From Actinomycetota bacterium (GTDB lineage: Bacteria > Actinomycetota > Actinomycetes > Nanopelagicales > Nanopelagicaceae): 43,204 nucleotides of DNA. The stretch lies in the NCBI GenBank assembly GCA_009702925.1, contig WLHC01000001.1, positions 1 to 43,204 of the forward strand. Direction: 5' to 3'. Below, piece after piece: positions 26,391 to 35,500 of this stretch (position 1 is the stretch's first letter; every line of letters begins with the position of its first letter). The notes under the pieces are model-generated. The model saw nothing but the letters and a program-made list of their open reading frames with translations, was not told the DNA's origin and searched no databases. Position numbers and translations under genes: made by a program.

Positions 26391-27256
26391 GGTCTCCATC
26401 CAAGCATCGCACCAGGAATACATTCGGCATTTACGGGCAGTTGTCCAATTCGTTCTCCGTCACTGTAAGCCACGGCCTTTGAATCAATGCGGACTTTCTT
26501 GCTTCGTACGATCTCCACTGAAGGATGATCGACATGCGCCCCAATAAAGACAGAAGGAAAAGTTTTGATGAATTCAATTTTTGAAACAGGATGTAGGACC
26601 ATCACATCAAAAAGCCCATCGCTCATATTAGCATTGGGACAAACGAGCATTCCGCCACCATATGAACGCCCATTACCTACGGCTATCAACATGGCTTGCG
26701 TAGATATAGTCCGATCATCTAATTGAATTTCGTAATCTTTTGGTTTAAACCTTGGAAGTTCAATGGCGATACTCACGTTGTATTTCATAGGACCTTTTGG
26801 CCAACTAAGTCGATTGGCTCGTTCGTTGACTATCGCATCAAAACCTGTGGAAAGAACACTTGCAAACCATTCTCCATCAACCAAACCTAGATCCATTGGA
26901 GTTGGATCATTATTAAGCACATGGTTAAGTTGGGTATCAACATCGGTAAGGTCCCATCCCAGTGACCTGACAAAGTCATTACCTGTACCTGCAGGAATAA
27001 CCGCGATCGGAACATGAGCTGGAATAACCTTTTGCAAAACTATATGAAGCAGCCCGTCTCCTCCGACCGCAATAACCCCCTGACATCTTGGATTAGCCTT
27101 CAGGAAAGTTTCTAAATGATCACTTAGCGCTATCGATGATTTTCCAGTGACGATTGCATACGGCACAGATGCATTCTTGAGATAGCCAGCAACGTAGGTT
27201 CCAACTACTGCCCCTTTACCCTGACCCGAAACAGGATTAATCACCAGGGCCCACAT
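26387..27256 (-). CDS. Diacylglycerol kinase / lipid kinase family protein
   Basis: 289 aa with a DAGK catalytic domain: INPVSGQGKG near 7-16, the nucleotide loop VGGDGLL near 66-72 and AVIPAGTGNDFVRSLG. The C-terminal lipid-kinase half has VGNGRSYGGGMLVCPNA and DGLFDVMVL. It probably phosphorylates diacylglycerol or a related lipid to feed phosphatidate synthesis; the true substrate is not deducible. It has its own -10 hexamer 6 nt upstream, so it can start a sub-operon with helY, the exonuclease gene and lnt. Confidence 0.87.
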   Translation of the reverse strand: MWALVINPVSGQGKGAVVGTYVAGYLKNASVPYAIVTGKSSIALSDHLETFLKANPRCQGVIAVGGDGLLHIVLQKVIPAHVPIAVIPAGTGNDFVRSLGWDLTDVDTQLNHVLNNDPTPMDLGLVDGEWFASVLSTGFDAIVNERANRLSWPKGPMKYNVSIAIELPRFKPKDYEIQLDDRTISTQAMLIAVGNGRSYGGGMLVCPNANMSDGLFDVMVLHPVSKIEFIKTFPSVFIGAHVDHPSVEIVRSKKVRIDSKAVAYSDGERIGQLPVNAECIPGAMLGWRP

Positions 27257-27262
27257 GGCACG

Positions 27263-27268
27263 AGCCTA
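27263..27268 (-). promoter_or_regulatory. -10 element of a likely leaderless internal operon promoter
   Basis: On the minus strand TAGGCT, then 6 nt, then ATG 27256. It sits in the 16-nt gap after tatC. The identical hexamer and spacing occur before cmk-der. Confidence 0.5.
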
Positions 27269-27272
27269 TCTT

Positions 27273-28088
27273 TTAATCTGAGATAGAAGTCGGAGATTCG
27301 ATTGACGAACTTCCTACTTCGGTTTTATCGACTCTTTTATCGCGGGCCCTATCCACTAACACAGCAATAAAACCAGCCATGAAGTACAAAACCATGATCG
27401 GTATGGCAAGTAGAAGCATCGTAAATGGATCGGCAGTGGGGGTAAATGCAGCGGAAAAGAGAAAAATACCAAATATCCAGATTCGCCAAGGTCGAAGAAT
27501 CGTCTTTCCTCTTAAGAAACCAATTAGGTTGAAAGTTAAAAGGAAGACCGGTAATTCAAAAGCCAGACCAAACAAGAGGATTATCCGAAGAACAAAGTCC
27601 AAGTAGTCATCAAAGCGAACCAAGTTGTTCAGAGCCTCTGGTGTAAAGCCGAATAAAACTTTTATTGCCAAAGGCAAGATCAAATACCCCAGGGTTGCAC
27701 CAAATGCAAAGAAAGGTGTGGCGGACAAGATAAAAAGAAAACTATTCCGCTTTTCCTTACGATGTAATGCCGGAGCAATGAAAGCCCATAATTGATAAAG
27801 CCAGAACGGCGCTGAGATTATTACACCGGTTAGTAGCGCTACTTTCATCTGTAGATTCAATGGCCCCAAAACGCCACTGATGTATAGCGCACCACAATTT
27901 TCTGATCCTGAAAGTTGTGCCGTTTTTAAGTCACAAACTGGCTCGGCAAGCGTTGTGATGATGGTGTTGTAAAAATACCACCCTGCACCCGAAGCAAGAA
28001 ATATCGCTATAGCTGCGCGTACAATTCTTTTACGAAACTCCCGTAAATGATCTAGTAACGGCATCCTCGCGTCATTGGTAGACGCCAT
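27273..28088 (-). CDS. tatC: Sec-independent protein translocase TatC
   Basis: 271 aa, with six predicted membrane helices. It binds twin-arginine signal peptides and forms the Tat translocase core with TatA. The family signature is complete: MPLLDHLREFRKRI near 9-22, with LTFNLIGFLRG and RPWRIWIFGIFLFSAAFTP further on. ATG 28088 is chosen because homologues start just before this motif and AGAGAAG lies upstream. ATG 28118 would overlap tatA. It follows the tatA stop by 4 nt. The C-terminal tail after about 255 is polar. Confidence 0.95.
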   Translation of the reverse strand: MASTNDARMPLLDHLREFRKRIVRAAIAIFLASGAGWYFYNTIITTLAEPVCDLKTAQLSGSENCGALYISGVLGPLNLQMKVALLTGVIISAPFWLYQLWAFIAPALHRKEKRNSFLFILSATPFFAFGATLGYLILPLAIKVLFGFTPEALNNLVRFDDYLDFVLRIILLFGLAFELPVFLLTFNLIGFLRGKTILRPWRIWIFGIFLFSAAFTPTADPFTMLLLAIPIMVLYFMAGFIAVLVDRARDKRVDKTEVGSSSIESPTSISD

Positions 28089-28092
28089 TGGT

Positions 28093-28275
28093 TTACTTCT
28101 CTGAATTTCCTTCTTCATTGACTGGCTTGTCGTCAGCCTTCATTTCCTTCATCTCACTCTTGAAGATACGCATAGAGCGACCGAGAGAACGTGCTGAATC
28201 TGGAAGGCGTTTTGCACCAAAGAGAACCAAAACCACTACAAGTAGGACGATAATTTCGCGTGCGCCTAGATTCAT
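28093..28275 (-). CDS. tatA: Sec-independent protein translocase TatA
   Basis: 60 aa, among the shorter TatA proteins. One membrane helix ([20 protein letters not shown]) is followed by the amphipathic helix with the invariant FG and the stretch [16 protein letters not shown]. The acidic C-tail is short. No TatB is seen, and actinobacterial TatB is often encoded elsewhere. GGAG lies 6 nt before the ATG. The 69-nt gap after pafC holds a possible promoter. Confidence 0.94.
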   Translation of the reverse strand: MNLGAREIIVLLVVVLVLFGAKRLPDSARSLGRSMRIFKSEMKEMKADDKPVNEEGNSEK

Positions 28276-28288
28276 TTAAAACTCCAAC

Positions 28289-28317
28289 CGTGGTCGTTTG
28301 TAATTACCACGAGTTTA
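28289..28317 (-). promoter_or_regulatory. Inverted repeat and candidate -10 upstream of tatA
   Basis: CGTGGT (28289-28294) and ACCACG (28306-28311) are perfect arms with an 11-nt loop. On the minus strand TAAACT (28312-28317) could be a -10 whose transcript would begin inside the repeat. The repeat could be an operator or a weak terminator after pafC. Confidence 0.3.
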
Positions 28318-28344
28318 CACCAGGTTGATAACTTCTCCTAGGCG

Positions 28345-29304
28345 CTATTTTCGGGCGTAGCGATCCAATAGGTTTAGAGCACGATCGGCAATTTCTTTGC
28401 GTAATTCTGGAGGAGAAAGCAGCTCCACATCCGATCCAGTTGCTAATACGGCACGTTGAATCCATTCTCCCGAGAAGGATGACAACTCGACAGTTATCTC
28501 TTCGGGCTTGGCATTCTCCTGAAGCAGCTGAGCTAAATCGAATCTTTCAATGACATCGCGTGTCAGCCGCTTAATTCGGATCGTGTAAGAAATCTTGTCT
28601 TTTCCAATATCGTCTGCGCTTATGAAATCCTTAGGTGCAACTGAGCCATTGGGATCGCGCAAGGATTTTGATAAAGTCAAAATACGATCAATACGAAATA
28701 CTCTTAACGCCTCTGCATTTCTACAGAAAGCACGGAGATAACTATTTCCATCTTCTTCATAGATCGCTAAAGGAGTTACTTTTCTATCGGAAATCTCATC
28801 AGAATAGAGTGAGTGGTAGGAGATCTCAACATCTTGTGAGGTATTAATTGCTTCTATCAGCGGAGAAACTATCTCGGGCTTTATAGCGTGCGAAATTGTC
28901 ACGGCCCTAGGAACTCCAATTTGCACAGAGAATCGATCCTTTAGAACTTCTATCTCTGCTAGCAAATCTCGCCGATCGACAGGTATCTGTTGCTGTAAAA
29001 GTTCAAGGCCAAGCATCAAGGCCAAACCCTCATCGAAAGAAACATTTCGAGGTTTAGAAAGGGTTAGGGCATTTCGAATCGTTACATATCCGGACTCAAA
29101 CTCTAAATCCATTAACTCCAGTGGTGTGTAGCCTGGCAAGCCACACATCCATAGCGTGGTGAGGTCAGAATTTATCTGTGCAGTTGAAACACCAAAATCC
29201 TTTGCCAAGTCTTGGATAGAAATACCCTGATTTGAGTTCAGATAAGGAACTAGGTCTAACAATCGCGCCGTTCTTAAAAGAGGAGCTGATAAATTTTTAT
29301 TCAT
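28345..29304 (-). CDS. pafC: WYL-domain transcriptional regulator PafC
   Basis: 319 aa. An N-terminal winged helix (about 5-60, ISIQDLAKDFGVSTAQINSD) is followed by a WYL domain and a WCX C-terminal domain. PafC works as a heterodimer with PafB, activating LexA-independent DNA damage genes in mycobacteria. The WYL core shows the variant ISYHSLYSDEISDRKVTPL and LRAFCRNAEALRVFRIDRI. ATG overlaps the pafB stop by 8 nt, consistent with fixed stoichiometry. Confidence 0.9.
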   Translation of the reverse strand: MNKNLSAPLLRTARLLDLVPYLNSNQGISIQDLAKDFGVSTAQINSDLTTLWMCGLPGYTPLELMDLEFESGYVTIRNALTLSKPRNVSFDEGLALMLGLELLQQQIPVDRRDLLAEIEVLKDRFSVQIGVPRAVTISHAIKPEIVSPLIEAINTSQDVEISYHSLYSDEISDRKVTPLAIYEEDGNSYLRAFCRNAEALRVFRIDRILTLSKSLRDPNGSVAPKDFISADDIGKDKISYTIRIKRLTRDVIERFDLAQLLQENAKPEEITVELSSFSGEWIQRAVLATGSDVELLSPPELRKEIADRALNLLDRYARK

Positions 29305-30238
29305 GATCTACCAAAATTTCTTGGAGTGAGGTTTTAATCATGTCGAGAAGATCTTCAGGTGCTCTCACTACAACGTCATGTCCATGCCACAAAGCAAGTG
29401 AACACAAATTCTCCATGTTAACAATTGGAACTTCCAAACGATCCCACTCCCCTAGATCTATCGATGAAGTTGCGATGTTTCGTATGAGTTGGCCTTTTCC
29501 CTTTTGAACATCGAAAACTGCAGACTTGTTTGAATGCAAATTTTTCAAAGAGTTATGGAAATCAAAATCCTGGGGTGCTTCGAAATCCTTTTGCGGTGAA
29601 GCCTTCTCAACGTTACCAATCATTCGATCTAACCTGAAGATGCGAACCTCTTGGTTATCTTGATCCACGCTAGCGACGTACCAAAATCCCAGATGAGTAG
29701 CTAAGGCAAATGGAATAACCGTACGACGATGATTTTCTAGATTCTTGGAGATGTAGTTAAAACTTAACAACGAATGATCTGAGATAGCGCTACTAATGAT
29801 TTCGATGTCATGACCACTAGTGGAGAGCTTTGAATGAATCGCCGGAAGATCCAACTCATCTGCCGGAATACCTATTGAACGAAGTTTACGTAACACTCGA
29901 TGTGCCGCTTGATCAAGAGCCGCGCCTTGCCAACACTGCGCCGCTAAGGAAAGTAAGGAAAGATCTAGAGGCGAAAGTGAACCTAGATTCAACTGATACG
30001 TATCAGAGTTTATTTTGTAACCGGCCTCGTCTTGAAATAGGGGATCAAAACTTCCGACCGAGATTTCAATTCCCAAGGCCCTAAGGTCGTCCTTGTCTCG
30101 TTCAAACATGCGCTCTTTTGTTTCCGGTGTTCCCTCATAGCCTTCAACTGTTCTAAAAATCTCAGCCTTTGTTATAAATCTCTTCGTTGCCAGAAGTGCG
30201 ATTGTTAAGTTAACTAATCGTTCAATCTTCCGAGACAC
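29297..30238 (-). CDS. pafB: WYL-domain transcriptional regulator PafB
   Basis: 313 aa from GTG 30238. It opens with the typical KIERLVNLTIALLATKRFIT, then a winged helix, then ERMFERDKDDLRALGIEI, and a WYL domain (LLSFNYISKNLENHRRTVIP, FWYVASVDQDNQEVRIFRLD). GTG 30238 overlaps trmI by 17 nt and matches family starts. The ORF reads further up to 30286, but only through trmI. In mycobacteria pafA and the proteasome genes lie between trmI and pafB; here nothing does. Confidence 0.9.
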   Translation of the reverse strand: MSRKIERLVNLTIALLATKRFITKAEIFRTVEGYEGTPETKERMFERDKDDLRALGIEISVGSFDPLFQDEAGYKINSDTYQLNLGSLSPLDLSLLSLAAQCWQGAALDQAAHRVLRKLRSIGIPADELDLPAIHSKLSTSGHDIEIISSAISDHSLLSFNYISKNLENHRRTVIPFALATHLGFWYVASVDQDNQEVRIFRLDRMIGNVEKASPQKDFEAPQDFDFHNSLKNLHSNKSAVFDVQKGKGQLIRNIATSSIDLGEWDRLEVPIVNMENLCSLALWHGHDVVVRAPEDLLDMIKTSLQEILVDHE

Positions 30239-31073
30239 CGTATGCACCTTTAGCAGGACGTCGACGCCTAGCCAAAACTTGAACACCAGGTGCCATACGA
30301 CGACTTTGAATCAGAAAACCAGTATGCCCAATCATTCTCTGTTGAGGCCTGACTGCAAGACCTTCGTGGTGCCAACCGCGTACCAAAGTTTCAGAACTTT
30401 CGGGTTCAGTAAATCGACCGTCATTTTTCAGGGCTTCTGCAGTGGCGGAAAGCTGAGTTGTGGTGGCGACATATGCCAGAAAAACACCACCTGGTCGAAG
30501 AGCCTGCGCTGAAGTATCGATGCATTCCCATGGTGCGAGCATGTCAAGTACAACTCGATCGTATTTCGCGTCAAAAGTTTTATCTTGCAAGTCTCCAACA
30601 TCTAGCGTCCAGTTTTTGACCTCTCCAGAGAAATAATCCTGGACATTTGTTTGTGCAATTTTGGCGAAGTCATCACGACGCTCGACTGAATGAACAGATC
30701 CACTATCTCCAACAGCGCGCAGTAACGAGATCGTTAAGGCACCACTTCCAACCCCTGCTTCTAGCACTCGCGCACCTGGGTAAATATCTGCAACCCCAAT
30801 GATCATTGCCGCATCTTTTGGATAAACAATCGTTGCACCGCGGGGCATTGTTAAAACAAAATCCGACAGTAAAGGTTTGAAAGCAGAAAAAGACAATCCG
30901 GCTGTCGTGCTGACAACTGAACCTTCCGGTAAACCGATTAGATCATCGTGTGTGATCCAGCCCTTATGTGTATGCCACTCTTTTCCTGGAGTAATAGTGA
31001 AGCTGTACAACTTTCCCTTTGGATCGGTTAATTGAATCCGATCGCCTGCGGCAAAGAAACCAAGATTAGACAC
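30222..31073 (-). CDS. trmI: tRNA (adenine-58-N1)-methyltransferase TrmI
   Basis: 283 aa. An N-terminal beta domain precedes a Rossmann methyltransferase with SAM motif VLEAGVGSGALTISLLRAVG and the catalytic-region motif VVLDMLAPWE. It makes m1A58 in the T-loop of tRNA and is known as a tetramer in mycobacteria (Rv2118c). A basic tail, LARRRRPAKGAYG, follows. The start is GTG 31073 with a TAAGAT hexamer 6 nt upstream, so it is likely leaderless and probably the first gene of the nine-gene operon ending at lnt. Confidence 0.94.
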   Translation of the reverse strand: MSNLGFFAAGDRIQLTDPKGKLYSFTITPGKEWHTHKGWITHDDLIGLPEGSVVSTTAGLSFSAFKPLLSDFVLTMPRGATIVYPKDAAMIIGVADIYPGARVLEAGVGSGALTISLLRAVGDSGSVHSVERRDDFAKIAQTNVQDYFSGEVKNWTLDVGDLQDKTFDAKYDRVVLDMLAPWECIDTSAQALRPGGVFLAYVATTTQLSATAEALKNDGRFTEPESSETLVRGWHHEGLAVRPQQRMIGHTGFLIQSRRMAPGVQVLARRRRPAKGAYGVSED

Positions 31074-31079
31074 GGGAGC

Positions 31080-31085
31080 ATCTTA
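31080..31085 (-). promoter_or_regulatory. -10 element of a likely leaderless trmI promoter
   Basis: On the minus strand TAAGAT, 6 nt, GTG 31073. It shares a 51-bp gap with the divergent nuclease promoter. Confidence 0.5.
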
Positions 31086-31111
31086 GGCGAATTAAACCGC
31101 TTCGGTAGGAG

Positions 31112-31117
31112 TATCTT
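31112..31117 (+). promoter_or_regulatory. -10 element of a likely leaderless promoter for the RecB-like gene
   Basis: TATCTT, 7 nt, ATG 31125. An AGGAG at 31107-31111 lies too far (13 nt) to be a good Shine-Dalgarno and is upstream of the predicted start site. Confidence 0.5.
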
Positions 31118-31124
31118 GCGCAAC

Positions 31125-31889
31125 ATGAGTTTTAATCAACCGCTACGTCTGTCCCCTAGCGCTGTGAGTGAGTATCAAAACTGTCCACTTTTATATCGTT
31201 ACCGCAAGATTGATAAGTTGCCCGAGCCTCCTTCTTTGGATGCCGAAAGGGGAACGCTAGTACACACAGTTCTGCATGACCTTTTTGAATCGATTGCTGT
31301 GAACAGGACCCCCCAAACTGCAGTAGAACTTCTTCCTTCGCGATGGAAAGCGCAGATCGAGGCGAAACCAGAATTGAGTAACCTTGTTACAAACGAAAAA
31401 GAGTGGCTAGATCGAGCAGCTTCGCTTCTTGAAACATATTTCACCGTTGAAGATCCTAAGTCATTCGAGGCCACTCATAGAGAGATACATCTAGAAAATG
31501 ACTTAACAGAATCCATCTACTTGCATGGATATGTGGATCGCTTAGATGTTGCAAAGACCGGAGAAGTTCGAATCGTTGACTACAAATCAGGAAAGGCTCC
31601 AAAGCCGGGCTGGGAAGAGAAAGCACTTTTCCAGTTGCGGGTGTATGCACTTCTATACTGGAAGAATAAAGGTGTTCTCCCACGGTTGTTACAACTGATT
31701 TACCTTGGTGACGGAAAGCTTGTAAAAAGTAACCCAACGTTGGCCGATCTAGAGTCAACGGAAAAAACCCTCATGCGTGTTGCAAATGAGATCTCAATCT
31801 CAATTGAAAAAGATTATTGGCCACCTAACCCTACGAGGTTATGTGATTGGTGTTTCTTTAAAAAGATTTGTCCTGCACACAATAGCTAA
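31125..31889 (+). CDS. RecB/Cas4-like PD-(D/E)XK nuclease with predicted 4Fe-4S cluster (Rv2119-type)
   Basis: 254 aa, a single-domain exonuclease. Cluster ligands are C20 (QNCPLLYRYR) and C240, C243, C249 (LCDWCFFKKICP), the C-CxxC-C pattern of AddB and Cas4. The nuclease core shows GYVDRLDV (Asp near 137) and IVDYKSGK (near 150-157), the D...DxK motif. It has no helicase domain and no CRISPR nearby. The ORF extends to 31032, but only through trmI; ATG 31125 matches family starts. It is adjacent to trmI in many Actinobacteria; its role, probably DNA repair, is not established. Confidence 0.85.
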   Translation: MSFNQPLRLSPSAVSEYQNCPLLYRYRKIDKLPEPPSLDAERGTLVHTVLHDLFESIAVNRTPQTAVELLPSRWKAQIEAKPELSNLVTNEKEWLDRAASLLETYFTVEDPKSFEATHREIHLENDLTESIYLHGYVDRLDVAKTGEVRIVDYKSGKAPKPGWEEKALFQLRVYALLYWKNKGVLPRLLQLIYLGDGKLVKSNPTLADLESTEKTLMRVANEISISIEKDYWPPNPTRLCDWCFFKKICPAHNS

Positions 31890-32557
31890 ATCGCTATGGA
31901 AAAGTCAGCTTTCAATAACTTGAGTTTTTCAAACGATAACTCTGTAAGAGATTTAATACTTCTAACTCGCGCACTTTCCTGAATTTGAACCATATGAGGA
32001 ACCGCAATCAACCAGGCACCACAATCGATTGCAGCTTTCATCCCAGGAAGTGAGTCCTCGAACACAAGACAATTCTCTATTTTACTCTGGGAAATTGCAG
32101 CTGCTTTTATGTATCCCTCTGGATCTGGCTTAGTATTTAGAACATCATCGCCACTAATTGAAAAAGGAAAAAGATCTTCGCCAATATTCTCGAGGACCGC
32201 ATCGATGATCACGCGAGGACTAGCTGAAACTAAGGCGGTTTTAACTCCATTAGCTTTAAGAGAATGTATAAGTTCTACCGCACCTGGCATTACAGAAGTG
32301 TTGCTTCGCATTCTCTCTGCCTGCCGCTTGATTAATTGTTCAACAAAATATGCAGACGGTTCAACATTTTTGCACTTTTGGGACATATAGTTGCCCAGTT
32401 TTTCAAGTGGCCCACCTAAACACGCCACTTGATCTTCTTGTGTCCACTCATAGCCAAAAGGAGCAACTACCTCACGTTCAGAAATCAGCCACTGAGGTTC
32501 TGAATCAACTGTTAGGCCATCCATATCGAAAAAAACTGCCTCGAAAAAATCCAACAT
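31886..32557 (-). CDS. HAD-superfamily phosphatase, beta-phosphoglucomutase-like
   Basis: 223 aa. Motif I FFDMDGLTVDSEP is at residues 9-21 with nucleophile D11, then a helical cap, motif II VSASPR, and motifs III/IV with K and SGDDVLNTKPDP and FEDSLPGMKAA. This is subfamily IA with a cap 1. It dephosphorylates a small metabolite that cannot be named. It lies 5 nt after metH, so is co-transcribed. Its TAG overlaps the stop of the convergent nuclease gene (shared CTAA). Confidence 0.85.
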   Translation of the reverse strand: MLDFFEAVFFDMDGLTVDSEPQWLISEREVVAPFGYEWTQEDQVACLGGPLEKLGNYMSQKCKNVEPSAYFVEQLIKRQAERMRSNTSVMPGAVELIHSLKANGVKTALVSASPRVIIDAVLENIGEDLFPFSISGDDVLNTKPDPEGYIKAAAISQSKIENCLVFEDSLPGMKAAIDCGAWLIAVPHMVQIQESARVRSIKSLTELSFEKLKLLKADFSIAI

Positions 32558-32562
32558 GCTAT

Positions 32563-35500
32563 TTAGTTCGCATTGAAATATTTTGCTTCTGGATGGTGAA
32601 CAATGATGGCCGAAGTTGACTGTTCAGGATGCAGTTGGAACTCTTCTGATAGTTCAACGCCAATACGCTCAGGCTCTAGCAATTCGCACAGCTGCACTTG
32701 TTGCTCTAGATCAGGACAAGCTGGATAACCAAATGAGTATCTAGAACCCCTATAGCCTTGATCAAGCACTGCTTGAAGTTCAGGTGCATCTTGATCGTTA
32801 ACGTGAAGTTCTTCGCGCATACGAGCGTGCCAATGTTCCGCAAGCGCCTCAGTAAGTTGCACTGATAAACCGTGTAGCTCTAAATACTCACGGTACTTAT
32901 CTGCTGCAAAAAGCTTTGCCGCTGCGGCACTTACAGAGGCTCCCATAGTCACAACATGAAAGGCGACTACATCTGTTTTGCCAGATGCCTTCGATGAGAA
33001 AAAGTCACTGATACAGAGTCGACGATCTCGACGCTGCCTTGGGAATGTGAACCTAAGACGCTCTTGTCCTTTGTTAGCGCCTTCATGATGGAGTATGACC
33101 AGGTCATTATCTTCGCTGTAGCAAGGAAAATAACCGTAAACAACAGCTGCATTTAGCCATCCATTGGATTGAACTTCATTGATTAATGATCGAAGACGAG
33201 GACGACCTTCTTTTAAAACCATTTCCTCATATTCACCGCGATTACCTTTTAGGCCCCATTGCCCCACAAACAGCGCGCGCTCATCCAACATTCCAGAGTA
33301 GTCAGCTAGTGAAATTCCCTTGACAACTCTTGATCCAAAAAATGGTGGAGTAGGTATTGAAACATCAATGCTGACATCGCTGCGTGCAATATCAACCGGC
33401 AAATCTACTTCTTTTATACGAGTATTAGCAGTCTTTCGCTCCTTCAAAGGCGGTAGAGCTGCACCTGCCTCTCCTCGCTTTACTGCCATTATCGAATCCA
33501 TTAAACGCAGACCTTCGAAAGCATCACGTGCATAACGCACCTCGCCAGGAAAAATACTGGCTAAATCCTGCTCAACATAGGCGCGAGTCAGTGCTGCTCC
33601 CCCAAGAACTATTGGCCAACGTTGATCGAGTCCACGAGAGGTAATTTCCTCTAAATTCTCTTTCATGATTACCGTAGATTTAACCAGTAGACCACTCATT
33701 CCGATCGCATCTGCTTTGCTTTCTATAGCACCATCAATGATCTGATTAATACTCTGTTTTATACCAATATTTGCTACTCGATAACCATTATTCGTCAGAA
33801 TGATATCAACGAGGTTCTTACCAATATCGTGAACATCGCCCTTAACTGTTGCTAGCAACATTGTTCCCCGACCTTTATCACCTGTTTTCTCCATGAATGG
33901 CTCGAGTATCGCAACCGCCGTTTTCATCACTTCGGCGCTTTGAAGAACGAAAGGCAATTGCATCTCGCCTTTACCAAAGAGTTCGCCGACAACTTTCATA
34001 CCCTCTAAAAGATGATCATTAATTATTTGCAAAGGCTTTGTTCCTTGATCCATAGCGGATTTGAGATCATCCTCCAATCCAACTTTCTCACCATCGATTA
34101 TTCTGCGTTGCAAGCGATCAAATAGCGGCAAAGCGGCCAAAGCTTCCGCGCGTGCATTTTTGCTCGAAGCAAGCTCCACGCCGTCAAAAAGCTGTAGAAA
34201 TTCTTGAAGAGGATCGTAAGTACATTCTGAACCTTCGAAAACTCGACGATCGTAAATGAGATCAAGGGCTACTTTCTTGGCTCTTTCATCAATTCGATTC
34301 ATCGGGGTAATTTTCGAGGGGTGAACTATTGCAGAATCCAATCCAGCTTGAACGCATTCATGAAGGAAGACCGAGTTGAGAACGATTCTGGAAGCAGGAT
34401 TAAGACCAAAAGAAACATTACTTACTCCTAGAGTTGTCTGAACCTCTGGAAACTCTTCTTTAAGTTTTCTGATTGCATTTATCGTCTCTATTCCATCCTT
34501 GCGCGTTTCTTCCTGCCCTGTAGCTATCGGAAAAGTGAGACAGTCGATCAAAATATCTCCAACATTCATATCCCAGTTATCGCGCAAATCCACAATCAAT
34601 CTACGTGCAACTCTTAATTTCCAGTCACAGTCTCTTGCTTGACCTTGCTCATCAATCGTAAGTGCAACAACACCGGCGCCATGTTCGCGCACTAAAGGCA
34701 TTATTTTCGCAAATCTAGAATCTGGTCCATCTCCATCTTCATAGTTGACGGAGTTGATCACACAACGTCCACCAAGGTGTTCAAGACCAGCCTTTAGAAC
34801 TGCGGGCTCAGTCGAATCTAAAACAATTGGCAAGGTGCTAGCAGTTGCAAATCGAGACGCAAGTTCTGCCATGTCAGCTGCACCATCTCTGCCGACAAAA
34901 TCAACGGACAGATCTAACATATGTGCGCCTTCTCGGATCTGATCTCTTGCAATCTCGACGCATTTCTCCCAATCTTGCGACAGAAGTGCATCACGAAATG
35001 CACGCGAACCATTTGCATTGGTGCGTTCACCGATCGCTAAATATGTTTTATCTTGCCTAAAGGGCACATACTGATAAAGCGAGGAAGCGCCGGGTTCAAT
35101 TGTAGTTTGTCGTTTAGGAACAGCCCTGCGATCCAACTTCTTAACAACTGCTTCTAGATGTGCTGGAGTTGTTCCGCAACATCCTCCGATGAGAGTGATT
35201 CCGTAATCCTTAACAAAAGTATCCAAAGCCATTGCTAATTCATCTGGCCCAAGAGGATAGCTGGCACCTTTTGGTCCTAGAACTGGCAGTCCAGCATTTG
35301 GCATCACTGAAATTGCTACATCTGCATTTTTGCTTAAGTATCGAAGATGCTCCGACATTTCGGCAGGTCCAGTTGCGCAGTTGAGGCCAATGAGATCAAC
35401 TCCGAGAGGTTGCAAGGCGTTAAGTGCTGCGCCAATTTCCGAACCCACCAACATCGTGCCGGTTGTTTCAACAGTAACTTGGGCAATTAAAACTATGTCT

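Noticed and set aside
31125-31889. cas4 gene of a CRISPR-Cas system
   Set aside because: No repeats, cas1 or cas2 in the window. The gene's position beside trmI is the normal place for the actinobacterial RecB-like nuclease.
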